A stretch of 19,075 bases of DNA, taken from contig JAIRLT010000066.1 in assembly GCA_031259225.1 (NCBI GenBank), forward strand, positions 1-19,075, given 5' to 3'. Source of the DNA: Prevotellaceae bacterium (GTDB taxonomy: Bacteria; Bacteroidota; Bacteroidia; Bacteroidales; UBA932). This document shows positions 1 to 7,507 of this stretch, one piece after another; the first letter of the stretch is position 1; every line of letters starts with the position of its first letter. Below the pieces are notes generated by a model. That model was not told the DNA's origin, ran no database searches, and saw only the letters and a list, made by a program, of their open reading frames with translations. The position numbers and the translations under genes were made by a program.

Positions 1-981
1 TTCACAATGCTTGCAAGCATTGCAGCAAGTGCACAGGTAACGCACGTCGATCCTGTCGGCGCAAATTATGCAAACAAAACTGTATCTTTCCGCGTGTGGT
101 GGAACGCCGGGTCACGGGATGCTACGCATCTTTCCAAAGTATGGGTGTGGGTGGACTACATTAAAGTAAATGCCAACAACACGACTGCAGGCAACACGTG
201 GACGCGCGCTGCCGTTTCCGCCGCCTCGCCTACGGCTTCTGTTTCGTATGACGGTAGCAACCGGCAAGGATTTTGGTTGCAGGGTAGTAGTGGTAGTTAT
301 AGCGCCACTGTTACCGTACAATTAAATATTGCCGAAACAAAATTCAACTGGTGCGCCTATGGTAGCGACTACCCGACGAATGCTTCATCTTACAACAATG
401 GAACTTATACGTTCAAAGGAACAAAACCATTTATCGTAAATGGAACGACTGTAAATAACAATCAATATACCACAACTAAAATTACTTCATTAACTGACTC
501 TACTGGTTGTCCCGGATGTATTACTATACGCGATTTTAATTTCAACTCTTCAGCTGTAAGTATTCCATGTTGCCCAAACTTAACGGCAATTGGCAGTTAT
601 TGCAGGGATTTAGTAGCTGATGCTGCCTCCACTTTTACTGGCTGCGGAATAGAGATAAAAGCTGCCGATGCCGGTACATCTATTTGGTCTCCGGATAACC
701 TTTGCCCCACCGGATGGCGCTGGCCTTCCGTCAGCGAATTGACATGCATTATAAATAATCGAACTGATGTAGGAGGCTTAAATACATCACCTGCGCCTCA
801 TTCTGCATGTGGCGGCACAGGAACTACCTGCGGTTGTTGCGACTACTGGACTAACGAAAGCTATAACGCTACAAATGGACGCTATATTTTATCATGTACC
901 ATAGGCTCTTCCCCAGTAGGTTCTTTACTTAATTTTCCTAAAACTACTTGTGATATGAGTGTGAGATGCGTCCGAAATTAA
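1..981 (+). CDS. Secreted Cys-rich FISUMP-like protein (5'-truncated)
   Basis: The frame is open to the left edge, so the start codon lies outside the window. The first visible residues (FTMLASIAASAQV) look like the end of a signal peptide, with a likely cut after ASA. Using the ATG at base 7 as the start would cut that peptide in half. The mature part begins with an Asn/Thr/Trp-rich beta-type region (about residues 15-125). The last 110 residues resemble the FISUMP domain (Fibrobacter succinogenes major paralogous domain), with CPTGWRWPSVSEL, a YWTNESY segment and a C-terminal SVRCVRN. About 17 cysteines lie in the last 165 residues, including CPGC, CC and CGCC clusters. I see no type IX secretion C-terminal domain and no lipobox. 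The protein is probably exported to the periplasm or surface, function unknown. It is sure as a gene and moderately sure as a FISUMP relative. Confidence 0.8.
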   Translation, partial: FTMLASIAASAQVTHVDPVGANYANKTVSFRVWWNAGSRDATHLSKVWVWVDYIKVNANNTTAGNTWTRAAVSAASPTASVSYDGSNRQGFWLQGSSGSYSATVTVQLNIAETKFNWCAYGSDYPTNASSYNNGTYTFKGTKPFIVNGTTVNNNQYTTTKITSLTDSTGCPGCITIRDFNFNSSAVSIPCCPNLTAIGSYCRDLVADAASTFTGCGIEIKAADAGTSIWSPDNLCPTGWRWPSVSELTCIINNRTDVGGLNTSPAPHSACGGTGTTCGCCDYWTNESYNATNGRYILSCTIGSSPVGSLLNFPKTTCDMSVRCVRN

Positions 982-1042
982 AAATTTAGATTTACGTAAA
1001 TTCAAGTATCAAATGCAACAAAAAAAAGATTTTTTACCCTCA

Positions 1043-1076
1043 CGTATTTTAGAGTACCCAGAAAATACGATTTTTC
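1043..1076 (+). terminator. AT-rich hairpin terminator after the FISUMP gene
   Basis: A perfect 8-bp inverted repeat (CGTATTTT at 1043-1050, AAAATACG at 1062-1069) is followed by ATTTTTC. It lies 62 bp past the stop codon. The stem is GC-poor, so it would be a weak intrinsic terminator. Confidence 0.45.
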
Positions 1077-1212
1077 TTATATCAGTTGCATTTACTATTT
1101 AAACTTACCGAGAACTTAATGAAGTTAGGGGGGCTTTTATTTAATGTGGCTAATGAGGCTGGCGCAGGCATAGTTAATCACATGAAATAATTAACCACAG
1201 TGGCGCCGGCAC

Positions 1213-1227
1213 GCTTAGTTCTTAACT
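1213..1227 (-). repeat. 15-bp dispersed repeat at the clpC stop codon
   Basis: Read on the clpC strand this is AGTTAAGAACTAAGC, identical to 19058-19072 at the 3' end of lpxB. Its 14-bp core recurs twice in tandem at 7426-7453. Here it encodes the last residues VKN and the TAA stop of ClpC. Degenerate GGCTGGCGC and GGCGCCGGC words at about 1157-1210 look like remnants of the GC core that accompanies this repeat elsewhere. Confidence 0.75.
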
Positions 1228-3719
1228 ATTACGTCGTTTTTTTCTTCGTTTAGCAGGACTTTGAGTTGTTGTCCCGGTTTCAGTTGGAGGCGGATGATAG
1301 CTTCCGCCAAATTATCTTCGAAGTATTTTTGCACGGCGCGTTTCAGCGGGCGTGCGCCATATTTGGCATCATAGCCCTGTTCGGCAACAAAGTCTTTGGC
1401 TTCATCGGTAATATCCACGCTGTAACCCAATGCTGCTATCCGCTGGTACAAGTGTGCCAGCTCAATATCGATAATCTTGAAGATAGCTTCCCTGCCCAAC
1501 GAATTAAAGAGGATTTGTTCATCCACGCGGTTCAGGAATTCCGGGGTAAACGTGCGCTGCAAGGCTTTTTCGATGATGCTGCGCGTATTTTCGGCGGTGT
1601 CGCGCTTGGTCAGCGTGGCAAAACCAACGCCCTGCCCGTATTCCTTCAATTCGCGGCTGCCGATGTTGGATGTCATAATCAGTACCGTGTTGCGGAAATC
1701 CACATAGCGACCATTGCTATCGGTCAGGCGTCCCTCGTCGAATACTTGCAGCAGTAAGTTGAAAATATCAGCATGCGCTTTTTCGATTTCGTCCAAAAGC
1801 ACCACCGCATAAGGTTTGCGGCGCACACGCTCGGTCAGTTGCCCGCCTTCTTCGTAGCCCACATAGCCCGGCGGCGCGCCAATCAGCCGGCTTAACGAAT
1901 ATTTCTCCATGTATTCGCTCATGTCAATACGAATTAGGTTTTCGGAAGTGTCGAACAGGTATTCCGAAATTTCTTTTGCGAGTTGCGTCTTCCCCACGCC
2001 GGTAGGTCCAAGGAAGATAAATGTCCCGATAGGTTTGTTCGGGTCTTTCAATCCGGCACGGTTGCGGCGGATAGCACGCACGATTTTTTCAATCGCTTCG
2101 TCTTGCCCGATAACGCGTTTTTTCAGTTCATCGCCCATTTTCAGCAGGCGGTTTCCTTCAGCTTCCGCTACACGGTGGATAGGCACGCCGGCGATCATCG
2201 AAACCACTTCGGCAACCTGTTCTTCATTTACTACGGCGCGGTTTTTCGTTTGTTCTTCTTCCCATTTTTTCAGGGCTTCGTCCAGTTCTTTTTGCTTCAC
2301 CAATTCTTCATCGCGCAATATTTTTGCGTGATCGAACTGTTGTTTGTTTGCCGCATCGCGCTTGCGTTCGCGGATGCCGTCTAATTCTTTTTCCATATCC
2401 GTAATCGCATCGGGTACGGAAATATCGGCGATGTGCATGCGCGCTCCCGCCTCGTCCATAGCATCAATCGCCTTGTCGGGCAAACAGCGGTCGGTGATGT
2501 AGCGTTGCGTGAAAGTTACGCATGCTTTCAAGGCTTCGGGGGCATAGGTAACGTTGTGGTGCGTTTCGTAACGTTCCTTGATATTGTTCAGTATTTCCAA
2601 TGTTTCTTCCGGCGACGTCGGATTGACGATAATCTTTTGAAAACGGCGTTCCAGCGCACCGTCTTTTTCAATATTCTCGCGGTATTCGTCTAAGGTTGTA
2701 GCGCCGATACATTGCAGTTCGCCGCGTGCCAGCGCCGGCTTCAGCATGTTGGCGGCGTCCAGCGAACCGCCTGCATTGCCGGCGCCCACGATGGTATGAA
2801 TTTCATCAATGAAGAGGATGATATTCCCGTTTTTCGTTATTTCATTCAGGATACCTTTCATGCGTTCTTCGAACTGCCCGCGGTACTTCGTGCCTGCCAC
2901 AATCGCGCCCACATCCAGCGAAATAATCCGTTTACTTAACAATATACGCGAAACTTTTTTCTGGGCAATACGCAACGCCAGTCCTTCGGCAATAGCCGAT
3001 TTCCCGACGCCCGGCTCGCCAATCAATATCGGGTTGTTTTTTTTGCGGCGAGTTAAAATCTGCGCCAGCCGTTCGATTTCTTTCCCGCGTCCCACCACCG
3101 GGTCGAGCTTGCCCTTAGCGGCATAGGCGGTAAGGTCGATGCCGAAATTGTCCAAGATGGGCGTATCGCTTTGCGATTTGGCGGGTGGCGCCGGCGCGGC
3201 AACCGGTTTTGCCGGTCGTTGTGGCGGCAGTTCGGGTTCATCTTCAAAATCCGTCAGACCCTGCGGTATTTTCGGCAGGTCAAAATTCTGGTTGGCTAAT
3301 TTAGTGCATACGCTTCTATAATCCACATGCAGCTTTGCCAGCAGCAGGGCGGTGCGTGATTTATCTTCTTTCAATATCGCCAGCAGCAGGTGTTCGGCAG
3401 AGGGCGCATCCGTTTTGAAAGCAAGCCCTTCGAGGTACATTTGCTTTAGCACCTTGTCGGTGGCTTGGGAATACGCGAGTTTGTCGGCTTCTTCGTAAGG
3501 AATGATGCTGTCGGTGCGCAACGACAATTCGAGCACTTTTTTCAGCGAATCTGTCTTTATCCCAAGCGTGGAAAGGGTTTTCATCGCCTCATTATTTTCC
3601 TGCCGGATGATGCCCAGCATCAGGTGTTCCGGATCAACGATATAATTGCCCAGCCGCATGGCTTCTTCACGGCTATAGTTGATGATTTGATGGACTTCCG
3701 GCGATAATTTTAATTCCAT
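1215..3719 (-). CDS. clpC: ATP-dependent Clp protease ATP-binding subunit ClpC
   Basis: This is a Hsp100 AAA+ unfoldase that feeds substrates to ClpP in the cytoplasm. I chose the ATG at 3719 (MELKLSPEV), giving 834 aa. The frame is open further upstream, but those 35 residues match no Clp N-terminus and would overlap the promoter. Visible domains: two Clp_N repeats (about 1-145); first AAA module with Walker A GEPGVGKS (234-241), pore loop KYR (278-280) and Walker B ILFIDE (301-306); a UVR-type coiled coil (about 447-485), which marks ClpC rather than ClpB or ClpA; second AAA module with Walker A GPTGVGKT (571-578), pore loop GYVG (618-621) and Walker B VVLLDE (639-644). Length is normal for ClpC. 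The -7 box at 3751-3758 points to its own promoter behind dnaG. The last three codons and the stop fall in a dispersed repeat. Confidence 0.97.
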   Translation of the reverse strand: MELKLSPEVHQIINYSREEAMRLGNYIVDPEHLMLGIIRQENNEAMKTLSTLGIKTDSLKKVLELSLRTDSIIPYEEADKLAYSQATDKVLKQMYLEGLAFKTDAPSAEHLLLAILKEDKSRTALLLAKLHVDYRSVCTKLANQNFDLPKIPQGLTDFEDEPELPPQRPAKPVAAPAPPAKSQSDTPILDNFGIDLTAYAAKGKLDPVVGRGKEIERLAQILTRRKKNNPILIGEPGVGKSAIAEGLALRIAQKKVSRILLSKRIISLDVGAIVAGTKYRGQFEERMKGILNEITKNGNIILFIDEIHTIVGAGNAGGSLDAANMLKPALARGELQCIGATTLDEYRENIEKDGALERRFQKIIVNPTSPEETLEILNNIKERYETHHNVTYAPEALKACVTFTQRYITDRCLPDKAIDAMDEAGARMHIADISVPDAITDMEKELDGIRERKRDAANKQQFDHAKILRDEELVKQKELDEALKKWEEEQTKNRAVVNEEQVAEVVSMIAGVPIHRVAEAEGNRLLKMGDELKKRVIGQDEAIEKIVRAIRRNRAGLKDPNKPIGTFIFLGPTGVGKTQLAKEISEYLFDTSENLIRIDMSEYMEKYSLSRLIGAPPGYVGYEEGGQLTERVRRKPYAVVLLDEIEKAHADIFNLLLQVFDEGRLTDSNGRYVDFRNTVLIMTSNIGSRELKEYGQGVGFATLTKRDTAENTRSIIEKALQRTFTPEFLNRVDEQILFNSLGREAIFKIIDIELAHLYQRIAALGYSVDITDEAKDFVAEQGYDAKYGARPLKRAVQKYFEDNLAEAIIRLQLKPGQQLKVLLNEEKNDVIVKN

Positions 3720-3750
3720 GGATTTATTCCTGATAATTTCTACTGGTTGG

Positions 3751-3758
3751 CAAAGATA
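3751..3758 (-). promoter_or_regulatory. clpC promoter, -7 box TATCTTTG
   Basis: The minus-strand word TATCTTTG matches the Bacteroidetes TAnnTTTG box exactly. It lies 31 nt upstream of the chosen clpC ATG, giving a leader of about 25 nt and supporting that start. The -33 region (TTCC or CGTT) is a poor match to TTTG. Confidence 0.6.
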
Positions 3759-3782
3759 CAAAAACTTTTCTTGTAGTGGAAC

Positions 3783-3838
3783 GTGGAGAATGGAGAGTGG
3801 CTGACGCGCCAGCCCATTCTTCACTCTTCATTCTCCAT
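3783..3838. repeat. Short-word repeat with GC palindromic core, abutting the dnaG stop
   Basis: The core GGCTGACGCGCCAGCC (3799-3814) is a palindrome with one mismatched pair. On its left are words of the type GGAGAATGGAGAGTGG. On its right are pyrimidine words (TTCACTC, TTCATTCTCC) that are their imperfect inverse complement. The right arm ends at 3838, one base before the dnaG stop codon. In the dnaG transcript the unit could fold into an imperfect hairpin. Confidence 0.7.
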
Positions 3839-5773
3839 TTAAAATATCAACCGTTTTAATTCGCCGGCGAGCCGTTTGCTGTTTGTTTGCAGCAGCAGGA
3901 ACCGTTCTAACAAGGTATTTACCGTTTCCTGGTTGCCGGTTGCCTGTGCTTCCTGCAAGCGTTGCGAAACTTCGTCGGCAGATACTTTTACGCTTCGCGC
4001 CTTGTAGACTAAAATCGCTTTGGGGATAATGCGCGGCAGCCGCAATGTTTCCGGTTCTTGCGAATTGGCATAGTGTTGCACGGTAAGCGGCGGCAAGTCC
4101 GATAGCATGTGAATAGCCAGTTCCGACAATGCGCGGTCGGGATGGTTGATGAAATACTTGACGCGTTCCTCGTCGCTTTCGCCGGTCAGTTGGCGGTATT
4201 CATCAAAAAGCCGGCGGTATAGCGGATTTTTCAATTCCATTTCATCATTGAGCAGTTCGCCCGTGATGTATTCCGCTACGCTGACCGCGCGTTCCTGTTC
4301 GTCGTGCGTAACCGTAAACAGATGCCGCATACCGTATTTCAACAGGTAGTACATAATCTCTTCTTCGGCTTTTTCAAAATAGGGATGAGCATCCGTTACC
4401 CCCGTCGGGACAACGGGTTTAGGCGTTTCTTCCGGTATATTCACGGTTGTGTGCGCCTTGGTGTCGTATAATTTCGCATGGCGGAATTTCGCCACTTCCG
4501 ACAACAGTACTTCTTCGCTGATATTCATCAGGCGGCTGCATTCCTTGGTATACACCGTACGCGTGATGGCGTCGGGAATTGCGCCGATGCTGCATACGAC
4601 GTCTTTGATAAGCTCCGCCCGTCGGAGCGGGTCGTTTTTCGCGTCGTCGCTCAGGAGTTTTGTTTTGAACGAAATGAAATCCTTTTCATTTTCCCTCAAA
4701 AAGGTTTCAAATTCGGTATTGCTGTGTTTGCGGGCAAAGGAGTCGGGGTCTTCGCCGTCGGGGAACAGCGCCACTTTTACGTTCATCCCTTCCTCCAGCA
4801 ACATGTCGATGCCGCGCAACGAAGCTTTGATGCCCGCCGCATCGCCGTCGTAGAGTATGGTTACGTTAGGCGTAAAGCGTTTGATAAGGCGGATTTGTTC
4901 TGTCGTCAGCGAAGTGCCGCTCGAAGCGACTACGTTCTCAATGCCCGCCTGATGCATGGAAATAACATCGGTATACCCTTCGACCAGATAGCATTTCTGC
5001 GAACGGATAATCGTGTTTTTCGCCTGAAAGATGCCATACAGTACGGAGGTCTTGCTATAGATTTCGCTTTCGGGCGAATTGAGGTATTTTGCGACGCTCT
5101 TGTCCTGCCGCAGCGTACGCGCGCCAAAAGCAATCACACGACCGCTGAGCGAATGGATGGGAAACATAACGCGTCCCCAAAAGCGGTCAAGCAGTTTATC
5201 GTCTTTTTCGATGGACAGCCCGGTGGATACCATGAATTCTTTTTTGTAGCCTGCTTTCAATGCCGCATCGCTAAAGGCGGAGCGTTTGTCTAAGGAATAT
5301 CCCAACTGGAATTTGCGAATGGTTTTGTCGGTAAATCCACGTTCGTGAAAATAACTTAACCCGATAGCCCGCCCGTCGGGATGCGTCCACAGTTGCTCAC
5401 TGCACCAGTCCTGCGCAAACGACGAAAGAACCATCATACTTTCGCGGTTGTTATTGGCAGTCTGTTCTTCGGGCGTTAATTCCCGTTCGCGCACTTCGAT
5501 ATTATACTTGCGTGCGAGGTATTTCAAGGCTTCCACATAGGTCATGTGTTCATGTTCCATCACGAAACTCACGACATTTCCCGCTACTCCGCAACCGAAA
5601 CATTTGTAAATTCCCCTGGATGGCGACACACTAAATGACGGCGTCTTCTCGCCATGAAACGGGCAGCAAGCCCAATAATACGTCCCACGCTTTTTGAGCG
5701 TCAGGAAATCCCCTATTACTTCCGTAATCTCGGCGGCATTCAGTATGCGGTCTATGGTATTTCTATCGATCAT
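3839..5773 (-). CDS. dnaG: DNA primase DnaG
   Basis: It synthesises the RNA primers for leading- and lagging-strand replication, working with the replicative helicase. The 644-aa product has the CHC2 zinc finger at the N-terminus (C37, H40, C58, C61, inside CCPFHGEKTPSF and YKCFGCG). The RNA-polymerase-like basic core includes RFWGRVMFPI (198-207) and FGAR (216-219). The TOPRIM domain has the acidic residues of VEGYTD (264-269), DGD (309-311) and EDPD (341-344). The region after about 430 is the variable C-terminal helicase-binding part. The ATG at 5773 overlaps the TGA of the S23 gene (ATGA), so translation is probably coupled. The clpC gene follows after 119 bp that hold a promoter and a repeat unit. 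Confidence 0.97.
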   Translation of the reverse strand: MIDRNTIDRILNAAEITEVIGDFLTLKKRGTYYWACCPFHGEKTPSFSVSPSRGIYKCFGCGVAGNVVSFVMEHEHMTYVEALKYLARKYNIEVRERELTPEEQTANNNRESMMVLSSFAQDWCSEQLWTHPDGRAIGLSYFHERGFTDKTIRKFQLGYSLDKRSAFSDAALKAGYKKEFMVSTGLSIEKDDKLLDRFWGRVMFPIHSLSGRVIAFGARTLRQDKSVAKYLNSPESEIYSKTSVLYGIFQAKNTIIRSQKCYLVEGYTDVISMHQAGIENVVASSGTSLTTEQIRLIKRFTPNVTILYDGDAAGIKASLRGIDMLLEEGMNVKVALFPDGEDPDSFARKHSNTEFETFLRENEKDFISFKTKLLSDDAKNDPLRRAELIKDVVCSIGAIPDAITRTVYTKECSRLMNISEEVLLSEVAKFRHAKLYDTKAHTTVNIPEETPKPVVPTGVTDAHPYFEKAEEEIMYYLLKYGMRHLFTVTHDEQERAVSVAEYITGELLNDEMELKNPLYRRLFDEYRQLTGESDEERVKYFINHPDRALSELAIHMLSDLPPLTVQHYANSQEPETLRLPRIIPKAILVYKARSVKVSADEVSQRLQEAQATGNQETVNTLLERFLLLQTNSKRLAGELKRLIF

Positions 5774-6186
5774 ATTTTCGAGGGTGAAGGGGGAAAGGGC
5801 GCAGGGTGCAGGGTAGATGGATTTTCATTGTTCCGCTTTTGCCGGTAGGTAATCAGGCTGGCTATTTGGGAAGAGAGGGTTCTTAATCTTGTAATCAGTG
5901 CGTCCCCTTTTAATTTTTCTATATAATTAAGTTTAACGGCTATGTATAGTTGTGTTCTTAATTCGCCGCAAGAGGCTTTAGCGATATATAAAAACCGGAT
6001 AAATTCCTTATCGGAACTTCGTTCAAATCCCTCTGAAATATTGGAGGGGATAGAAACAGCGGCACGTTGCATTTGGTCTTTCAATCCAAAGTCATTACAT
6101 TTCTTGAACGCTTCATAAACGTCGCACACCAATTGCATACCTGCTTTCCAGATTTCCAGATCTTCGAATGTTTTGCCACTTGCCAT
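5770..6186 (-). CDS. Four helix bundle protein (S23 / 23S rRNA IVP family) with repeat-derived tail
   Basis: The 138-aa product has the family's signature: F-x-DLEIWKAGMQL (7-19), FGLKDQMQRAAVSIPSNISEG (33-53), SSDKEFIRFLYIAKAS (57-72) and GELRTQL (74-80). Members form small cytoplasmic four-helix bundles of unclear function. Some are encoded inside 23S rRNA intervening sequences, but this one is a stand-alone gene. The fold should end near residue 118 (LITYRQKR). Residues 124-135 are Pro/Ser-rich and are encoded by a CCCTGCACCC-type word array, so the tail is probably acquired and unstructured. The TGA overlaps the dnaG ATG, while the upstream gap (6187-6281) is filled by another word array. 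No clear -7 box is visible upstream. Confidence 0.9.
   Translation of the reverse strand: MASGKTFEDLEIWKAGMQLVCDVYEAFKKCNDFGLKDQMQRAAVSIPSNISEGFERSSDKEFIRFLYIAKASCGELRTQLYIAVKLNYIEKLKGDALITRLRTLSSQIASLITYRQKRNNENPSTLHPAPFPPSPSKI
5781..5815. repeat. CCCTGCACCC-type word array inside the S23 3' end
   Basis: On the coding strand the run reads as CTACCCTGCACCCTGCGCCC followed by TTTCCCCCTTCACCCTC. It is made of near-copies of a word related to the TTCACCTTTTACCC array at 6217-6281. It is translated as the S23 C-terminal tail and also forms the region just upstream of the dnaG start. Confidence 0.65.
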
Positions 6187-6216
6187 AAAAAAAATTGTAT
6201 AAAATTATTTTTTATC

Positions 6217-6281
6217 TTCACCCTTTCACCTTTTACCCTTCACCTTTTACCTTTTACCCTTCACCTTTTACCTTTCACCCT
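6217..6281. repeat. TTCACCTTTTACC word array abutting the nucleotidyltransferase stop
   Basis: About five imperfect copies of TTCACCTTTTACC(C) fill the gap between the nucleotidyltransferase and the S23 gene. The array stops one base before the TAA (read on the minus strand at 6284-6282). There is no GC core here. The array is open in several frames, but this is low-complexity sequence and not a gene. Confidence 0.75.
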
Positions 6282-7181
6282 TTAAAACAACTTTTCCGGA
6301 TACACTCCTTCTTTGTGCAGTTGTGCCAACCGTTGCATTACCGCCTGCCGGTCTTCGCGGTAGGTAACGCCAAACCATTGCGAAGTGGTCGGGAGGACGC
6401 TTACCGTCACGGTGTGGCTTTGAATAAGCTCATTCACGGCATAGGGAATATAAAATTCCGCTTTCGGATTTTGACTGTTCGCCTGCAAAAAAGCTTTGAA
6501 CAACCGTTCGGAATGGGCGAAATAGTCGGGCGTGAAACCCCACATGTTCATGGATACCGGCGTATTGCCGGGAAGAATAACCGTATTGTTCTCGTCGCCG
6601 GCATACCGGATTTGCCCGTTCACGCGCTGGATCTGGTGGCGTTCTGCAACGCCGGTCAGGTGATGGTTGGCGTCCACTTGGCATACGCCGCGCGATACGC
6701 CGCCGGTTTCCGAGAGTGTATTTTCCACCTGAAAACCGATCATGCAGTACTTGTTTTGTCCACCGGCTACCGACTGTAAAAAAGCAGCCATTATGTGAAA
6801 CGAATTGACGCCATAATAATCATCGGCATTGAGCACGGCAAACGGCTCGCGGATAACCGGCGCAGCCATCATCACGGCATGGTTGGTGCCCCACGGTTTA
6901 GTACGCTCGGGCGGATAGCTGTAACCGTCCGGGATGTTTTCGATTTCTTGCAGCACAATATCATATTGGACAGTCCCGCCAAAACGCCGGGCAAAAATTT
7001 CAAATTCCTTTTCAAAAGAGCGGCGGACGACAAAAACTACTTTTCCAAAGCCGGCATGCAGGGCGTCATAGATAGAATAGTCCATAATTACTTCGCCGTG
7101 CGGACCTACGTCGTCGAGTTGTTTTAATCCGCCATAGCGGCTGCCCATACCGGCTGCCATTAACAAGAGTGTTGGTTTCAT
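6282..7181 (-). CDS. Nucleotidyltransferase (sugar-1-phosphate NTP transferase-like)
   Basis: The 299-aa product has the N-terminal nucleotide-binding signature of the NTP_transferase fold (LMAAGMGSRYGGLKQ, residues 7-21) and a metal-binding acidic motif NADDYYG (118-124). KPWGTNHA (95-102) lies between them at the place of the base/sugar-contacting loop. Proteins of this type in Bacteroidetes are annotated only as nucleotidyltransferase. They resemble glucose-1-phosphate thymidylyl- and uridylyltransferases, so activation of a sugar phosphate for envelope polysaccharide is likely, but the substrate cannot be read from the sequence. The start is the ATG at 7181, 40 nt below a near-consensus -7 box. 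It is followed by a word array, then the S23 gene in the same direction. Confidence 0.88.
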   Translation of the reverse strand: MKPTLLLMAAGMGSRYGGLKQLDDVGPHGEVIMDYSIYDALHAGFGKVVFVVRRSFEKEFEIFARRFGGTVQYDIVLQEIENIPDGYSYPPERTKPWGTNHAVMMAAPVIREPFAVLNADDYYGVNSFHIMAAFLQSVAGGQNKYCMIGFQVENTLSETGGVSRGVCQVDANHHLTGVAERHQIQRVNGQIRYAGDENNTVILPGNTPVSMNMWGFTPDYFAHSERLFKAFLQANSQNPKAEFYIPYAVNELIQSHTVTVSVLPTTSQWFGVTYREDRQAVMQRLAQLHKEGVYPEKLF

Positions 7182-7221
7182 TTTTTAAGGTTTAAAAATT
7201 TCAAGAGTTAAAGATTTCAGG

Positions 7222-7229
7222 CGAAGATA
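7222..7229 (-). promoter_or_regulatory. Probable nucleotidyltransferase promoter, -7 box TATCTTCG
   Basis: TATCTTCG on the minus strand differs from TAnnTTTG at one position and lies 41 nt before the ATG. No good TTTG is present at -33. Confidence 0.4.
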
Positions 7230-7250
7230 CAATTTTTTTGTGATATAAAA

Positions 7251-7279
7251 CCGGACAATGAATAGCCGTGGCTATCCGG
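7251..7279. other. Bulged inverted repeat
   Basis: The arms CCGGA+TAGCC and GGCTA+TCCGG pair around a 2-nt centre, with a 7-nt bulge (7256-7262) on one side. On the minus strand it is followed by TTTTA, so it may be a second, weaker terminator behind the one at 7317-7345. Confidence 0.4.
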
Positions 7280-7316
7280 TAGATTTAAGTACCGCAGGAA
7301 ATAATTTAAAAATTTC

Positions 7317-7345
7317 AAAAAAACGCCGGTACGTTTCTGTACCGG
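7317..7345 (-). terminator. Intrinsic terminator on the minus strand
   Basis: A perfect 8-bp GC-rich stem (GCCGGTAC / GTACCGGC, 7324-7331 and 7338-7345) with a 6-nt loop is followed on the minus strand by G and six T. It points away from the promoter at 7961-7991 and has no gene directly upstream, so it is the best candidate end for that transcript. Confidence 0.7.
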
Positions 7346-7357
7346 CAGTTCTTTGTT

Positions 7358-7503
7358 GCACCCGCGCCAGCGCAATTTCTAATTTCTGATTTCTAATTTC
7401 TGATTGGCTGGCGCGCCAGCTAATTCTTAGTTCTTAACTCTTAGTTCTTAACTCCTCAGGCGCGCCAGCCTAATTTTCAACTTTCAACTTTCAATTTTCA
7501 ACT
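7358..7503. repeat. Composite intergenic repeat: three word arrays separated by GGCGCGCC palindromes
   Basis: From left to right: a CGCGCCAGCG core; four copies of ATTTCTRATTTCT-like words (about 7373-7405); the perfect 14-bp palindrome GCTGGCGCGCCAGC (7407-7420); an exact tandem duplication of CTTAGTTCTTAACT (7426-7439, 7440-7453); a second core, AGGCGCGCCAGCC (7458-7470); and four TTCAACTTTCAA-type words (7472-7503). No reading frame here looks like protein. Confidence 0.8.
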
Positions 7504-7507
7504 CTTT

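Noticed and set aside
3720..3824. 35-residue N-terminal extension of ClpC
   Set aside because: It would cover the -7 box and the repeat edge, and ClpC proteins begin at the MELKLSPEV-type start.
4478..5293. A 271-codon plus-strand open frame opposite dnaG
   Set aside because: It is antisense to the zinc-finger-to-TOPRIM part of a clear primase gene, and its translation shows no family features.
5770..6186. 23S rRNA intervening sequence
   Set aside because: The S23-family gene is flanked by protein genes, with no rRNA sequence around it.
6195..6779. A 194-codon plus-strand open frame
   Set aside because: Its first third is the TTCACCTTTTACC array and the rest is antisense to the nucleotidyltransferase.
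7358..7503. CRISPR array
   Set aside because: The words are tandem without spacers of constant length, the core is palindromic, and no cas genes are present.
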